Assembly: GCA_028706195.1 (NCBI GenBank)
Contig: JAQWBU010000007.1
Location: 1-34,019, forward strand
DNA length: 34,019 nt
Reading direction: 5' to 3'
Source: Eubacteriales bacterium
GTDB lineage: Bacteria > Bacillota > Clostridia > Saccharofermentanales > DTU023
The notes below the pieces were generated by a model. That model had not been told where the DNA came from, made no database searches, and worked only from the letters and a program-made list of their open reading frames with translations. The stretch's first letter is position 1. Each line of letters begins with the position of its first letter. Shown piece by piece: positions 30,749 through 34,019 of the stretch. The translations under genes and the position numbers were made by a program.

Positions 30749-32555
30749 TTGTTCCCTCCTCTGAAGGCTGTAGATAAGCTGTCAGAAGAGCGAGAAGACC
30801 TTCTTCTGCTGTGAAGGCGCCTGACTGCAGATGGGGAAAATCACTCCTTAACAAATTAAGGAATTTAACTGTCGAGGGCACGGTCAGACTGGCTTCGGCC
30901 AGAAGCCCTTCACTGGATAATATCTTCTCCGGCGTATCGATTGCTATTATTTCACCCTTGCTCATCAGCATGAGACGGTCCACTATTCGTGCGATCGACT
31001 CCAAATCATGTGAAATCAAAATAACCGTCTTAGAGGATTTTGCCAGCTCTGACAGATCATTAAGGACAGTCTCACGCCCATCCGGGTCAAGACCTGCGCT
31101 GGGTTCATCCATAATTAAAATCTCCGGATTAAGCGCCAGAACACCGGCAATAGCGACACGTCTTTGTTCACCGCCTGAAAGTTCAAAAGGCGACCGGCTC
31201 AGCAGATGAGACACTCCTGTTATTTCAGCAGCTCTTTCCACGTTTTCCGCTACTTCAGCCGGCGAAAACTTCATCTCCTTAGGGCCAAAAGCTATATCCA
31301 GGGCTACGGTTTCTTCAAAGAGCTGGTCCTCAGGATATTGGAACAGCAATCCTACCAAACGTCTGACCTCACGCACGTTTTTCTTCTCTGCAAGATCCTG
31401 TGAAAAAATCAGAACTTTCCCTTTTTCCTCAGGGCGAATCAGTCCATTAAGATGTTGTGCGAAGGTGGACTTTCCGGACCCGGTAGCACCAACCACCCCT
31501 AGAATCTCGCCTCGTGTACTGGCCATGGTCAGATTATGTAAAGCTGTAACCTTTTGCAGAGGATTATCGTCGTATGTAAAAGAGAGCTTATTGACTTCTA
31601 TGACGGTCTCGCCGGAAGTGGAAGGCTGACGTCGCTCTGTTTCAATAAGAGCTTCCAGACGTAGCTGCTCATCGCGTAACATTTCCAGAGGAAAGTTCTC
31701 TGCCCTGGCTTGAAGCATAACCTGCCTGACGTGATCAGCTGCATCGTTCAAATCAATTATGGCCGTGGCCTCAATCTCTCCGTTAAAAATTCTGTCAATG
31801 TTTTGACTTATTTCAATATAGGGAGGAACATCCAGCTTCAGTTCGCGTAATTCATAAGGACGACTGAATATTTCCGCAGGCGTACCACTTCGGATAATAC
31901 TGCCTTCTGACAATAATAAGACGTAATCAGCTTCCAGCGCTTCTTCCATATAATGGGTTATCTGAACGATGGAGAGCCCTTCCTCGTCACGTAATCTAAT
32001 AATCAGCTGCATTAACTCATCTCGTGAAACAGGGTCAAGCATCGAAGTTGCTTCATCCAAAATCAGGCAAGATGGCTTCATCGCCAAGACGCCGGCTATT
32101 GCCAGCTTTTGTTTCTGGCCACCTGACAGTTCGTGCGGTCCCCGGTCTCTGAGGGCCGACAAACCGGTCATAGCTAAGGCCTCATCAACACGCCGCTCAA
32201 TTTCTCCGAGCTCCACTCCCAGGTTTGATGGTCCGAAAGCAACATCCAAAGCCACGGTAGATTCAATTATCTGATTATCAGGATTTTGAAAAACCATGCC
32301 ACATTGACGGCGAATCTCATAGATCGAGTTTTCATCTGCGGTGTCCATATCTGCGACAGTAACAGTTCCTCTGTCAGGCACAAGCAAACCGTTCATCAGG
32401 CGCGCCATAGTCGACTTGCCGGAACCGTTGGCTCCCAGAATGGCTAAATGCTGGCCGCGTGGCAGAGAAAATGATACGTCATTGACAGTCGGCTGACTGT
32501 CAGCGCCCGTATCATAAAAAAAAGAAACGCGATCAAATTCTAAGATCGGGTCCAT
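30741..32555 (-). CDS. ecfA: Fused ECF transporter ATPase (EcfA1-EcfA2 in one chain)
   Basis: 604 residues with two complete ABC ATPase domains. Domain 1: Walker A GANGSGKS (41-48), Q90, signature LSGGQ (143-147), Walker B ending E168, H201. Domain 2: Walker A GATGSGKS (356-363), Q406, LSGGE (459-463), Walker B ending E484, H516. Residues about 245-315 are a charged helical linker. In most Bacillota these are two adjacent genes; here they are a single reading frame with no internal ribosome site needed. The ATG at 32555 has only a weak AGAAAG site. It follows rplQ after a terminator-like hairpin and overlaps ecfT. Confidence 0.95.
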   Translation of the reverse strand: MDPILEFDRVSFFYDTGADSQPTVNDVSFSLPRGQHLAILGANGSGKSTMARLMNGLLVPDRGTVTVADMDTADENSIYEIRRQCGMVFQNPDNQIIESTVALDVAFGPSNLGVELGEIERRVDEALAMTGLSALRDRGPHELSGGQKQKLAIAGVLAMKPSCLILDEATSMLDPVSRDELMQLIIRLRDEEGLSIVQITHYMEEALEADYVLLLSEGSIIRSGTPAEIFSRPYELRELKLDVPPYIEISQNIDRIFNGEIEATAIIDLNDAADHVRQVMLQARAENFPLEMLRDEQLRLEALIETERRQPSTSGETVIEVNKLSFTYDDNPLQKVTALHNLTMASTRGEILGVVGATGSGKSTFAQHLNGLIRPEEKGKVLIFSQDLAEKKNVREVRRLVGLLFQYPEDQLFEETVALDIAFGPKEMKFSPAEVAENVERAAEITGVSHLLSRSPFELSGGEQRRVAIAGVLALNPEILIMDEPSAGLDPDGRETVLNDLSELAKSSKTVILISHDLESIARIVDRLMLMSKGEIIAIDTPEKILSSEGLLAEASLTVPSTVKFLNLLRSDFPHLQSGAFTAEEGLLALLTAYLQPSEEGTIV

Positions 32556-32570
32556 GAGTTAGTGCTTTCT

Positions 32571-32605
32571 AAAAAAGAGGCCGCGTTGATCACGTGGCCT
32601 CTTTT
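32571..32605 (-). terminator. Terminator between rplQ and ecfA
   Basis: AAAAGAGGCC pairs with GGCCTCTTTT (32573-32582 with 32596-32605), 10 bp, with an inner CGT/ACG match, and continues into TTTTTT on the minus strand (32571-32576). It probably ends most ribosomal-protein operon transcripts while letting a fraction read into ecfA, for which no separate promoter is seen. Confidence 0.88.
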
Positions 32606-32611
32606 AATACT

Positions 32612-33136
32612 TTAAACAAGTTCCAGCATGACCATCGGGGCGGCATCTCCGCGCCTCGGCCCGAGTTTTATCATTCGAGTGTAACCGCCCTGTTTACCTG
32701 CGTAACGCGGCGCAACATTGCTGAAAAGGTAATTAACAGTTTTAATTCGATCGCCGTCACTGTTGTAGGTATCTTCTAAAACTGTGAGAAGTTTTCTGCG
32801 AGCGGCTAAACGAGAAGGTGAATCAACTTCGACTTCTTTCGTAGTCATTTCACGCTCAACCACATCGTAAACACGATCATTTTTGGAGGTAGCGGTCTGC
32901 AGAATTTTGCGTCCCTTACCATCCAATTTAGCTGCAGATACCGTAACTTTCTTTACTGTAAAGTTTGTGTACTCTTTGACAGCTAAGGTAATGGCTTTTT
33001 CTGCCAGCTTCCGAACTTCTTTGGCCTTAGCTTCTGTTGTCTTAACTTGGCCATTCACGATCAGAGATGTTACCAAACCACGCAAGAGTGCCTTGCGCTG
33101 GCTGGAAGTACGACCAAGTTTTCTATATCCAGGCAT
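32612..33136 (-). CDS. rplQ: 50S ribosomal protein L17 with an internal insertion
   Basis: Large-subunit ribosomal protein near the exit tunnel, 174 residues. The N-terminus GYRKLGRTSSQRKALLR and C-terminus GGYTRMIKLGPRRGDAAPM are canonical. Between about residues 56 and 108 lies an extra stretch (KKVTVSAAKLDG through EVEVDS) absent from the roughly 120-residue B. subtilis protein. The start is the ATG at 33134-33136, 8 nt after GGGAGG, giving the canonical MPGYRKLGR. An in-frame ATG two codons upstream is only 2 nt from the site. It lies 38 bp after rpoA in the usual rpoA-rplQ order. Confidence 0.95.
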   Translation of the reverse strand: MPGYRKLGRTSSQRKALLRGLVTSLIVNGQVKTTEAKAKEVRKLAEKAITLAVKEYTNFTVKKVTVSAAKLDGKGRKILQTATSKNDRVYDVVEREMTTKEVEVDSPSRLAARRKLLTVLEDTYNSDGDRIKTVNYLFSNVAPRYAGKQGGYTRMIKLGPRRGDAAPMVMLELV

Positions 33137-33174
33137 ATTCATACCCTCCCGTTTGTCTTAATATTAATAATGTC

Positions 33175-34019
33175 TTATTTAAGTTCAAGACCAATACTAG
33201 CCAGTTTTTCGTCCACTTCTTCCATGGATTTCTTGCCCAGATTGCGAACTTTCATCATGTCTTCTCTGCTTCTGGCCATCATATCTGCCACCGTATTCAT
33301 ATTGGCGCGCTTTAGACAATTGTATGTCCGCACAGAGAAGTTCAGATCCTCAATCGGGATCATGTAATCTTCTTCAGCGCTTTCGTCAATCACAACTTCT
33401 TCTTCCCTGTCTTCTGTGACGACTTCCGCATCGGAGATCGAGGAAAACAGATTCAGATGCTCGATCAGAATCTTTGAAGCCAATGATAATGCGTCGTTAG
33501 CTTTGATTGACCCGTCCGTCCAAACTTCCATTGTCAATTTATCATAGTCAGTTACTTGTCCGACACGAGTGTCAGTGACTGAGTACTTGACCTTGCTAAC
33601 AGGTGTGAAAATAGAGTCAACCGGAATCACGCCGATCGGCGAATTATCAATTTTATTGTCTTCGGCACTCCTGTAGCCCAGACCGTTATTGAAGGTCAGC
33701 TCCATAAACAGGCGTCCTTCGCCGTTTAAGTTTGCAATAACCAGATCCGGATTGACTATTTCGACTTCATCGTCGCGGATAATGTCACCGGCAGTCACAG
33801 GACCTGTGAAGCCTTCTTCGGTGCTGATATAAACAGTCTTAGGACCTTCCACACGCATTCTTGCGCGAATTTCCTTTACATTGAGGATAATCTCAGTGAC
33901 ATCCTCAATTACACCGGGAACTGTGGAAAATTCCTGATAAACATTTTCAATGCGAATAGCAGTAACTGCTGAACCCGGCAGTGAAGATAACAGTACACGT
34001 CTCAAGGCGTTTCCCAGGG
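33175..34019 (-). CDS. rpoA: RNA polymerase alpha subunit, partial (N-terminus outside window)
   Basis: The reading frame runs off the window edge. The visible part begins [18 protein letters not shown], a motif close to residue 35-40 of alpha, so about 30-35 N-terminal residues are missing. The N-terminal domain drives assembly of the polymerase core. The C-terminal domain (last 65 residues: [19 protein letters not shown] to the [15 protein letters not shown] helix-hairpin-helix) contacts UP elements and activators. An acidic linker ([16 protein letters not shown]) joins them. It is followed by rplQ after 38 bp. Confidence 0.97.
   Translation of the reverse strand, partial: LGNALRRVLLSSLPGSAVTAIRIENVYQEFSTVPGVIEDVTEIILNVKEIRARMRVEGPKTVYISTEEGFTGPVTAGDIIRDDEVEIVNPDLVIANLNGEGRLFMELTFNNGLGYRSAEDNKIDNSPIGVIPVDSIFTPVSKVKYSVTDTRVGQVTDYDKLTMEVWTDGSIKANDALSLASKILIEHLNLFSSISDAEVVTEDREEEVVIDESAEEDYMIPIEDLNFSVRTYNCLKRANMNTVADMMARSREDMMKVRNLGKKSMEEVDEKLASIGLELK

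Noticed and set aside
30741-32555. Frameshift or misassembly joining two ATPase genes
   Set aside because: Both domains and the linker read continuously in one frame with no stop or abrupt change; a true fusion is the simpler reading, though reads should confirm it.

Overview
The window looks like a chromosomal housekeeping segment from an anaerobic Bacillota, most likely a Clostridia-type lineage. The grounds are the HrcA/CIRCE-controlled hrcA-grpE-dnaK-dnaJ operon, a split glycine decarboxylase (gcvPA/gcvPB), the ferredoxin-dependent IorAB oxidoreductase, a J-domain/DUF5685 pair, strong AGGAGG-type ribosome sites, and the rpoA-rplQ-ecf-truA gene order. Genus cannot be fixed from the sequence alone. 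Coding density is high. No insertion sequence, phage gene or CRISPR array is visible, and no stretch over 300 bp lacks a gene.

Minus-strand block, about 65-15544. Read in the direction of transcription (right to left) it holds an M28-like lipoprotein, NfeD, an SPFH/stomatin protein, HemW, then HrcA-GrpE-DnaK-DnaJ. DnaJ is translationally coupled to a DEDDh exonuclease, followed by a TIGR01440 protein and the glycine cleavage genes gcvT-gcvH-gcvPA-gcvPB, which end at two hairpins. A sigma-A-like promoter with a perfect CIRCE operator precedes hrcA. Two hairpins lie between dnaK and dnaJ.

Middle, about 15600-19080. A plus-strand S11 (DD-carboxypeptidase family) membrane protein diverges from the M28 gene. 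Both have lost the catalytic residues of their families and look like extracytoplasmic pseudoenzymes. Next come a six-helix membrane protein of unknown function and a small J-domain protein with a cysteine-rich tail, paired with a DUF5685 protein. The DUF5685 protein carries two DxxxD motifs reminiscent of squalene/phytoene synthases.

Plus-strand block, about 19109-26170. It holds glnS, a stand-alone tRNA-Ala(GGC) gene with its own promoter and terminator, a CDF metal exporter, and an iorA-iorB-aminotransferase operon. That operon would transaminate aromatic amino acids to aryl pyruvates and oxidise them to aryl-acyl-CoA while reducing ferredoxin.

Minus-strand block, about 26188-34019. In transcription order it holds rpoA (cut by the window edge), rplQ with an insertion, a terminator, a fused two-domain EcfA ATPase, EcfT, TruA, then nicotinate phosphoribosyltransferase (pncB) and a secernin-like C69 hydrolase. 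EcfA-EcfT is the general energising module for vitamin uptake by ECF transporters. PncB uses one such vitamin, nicotinate, although no S component is encoded here.
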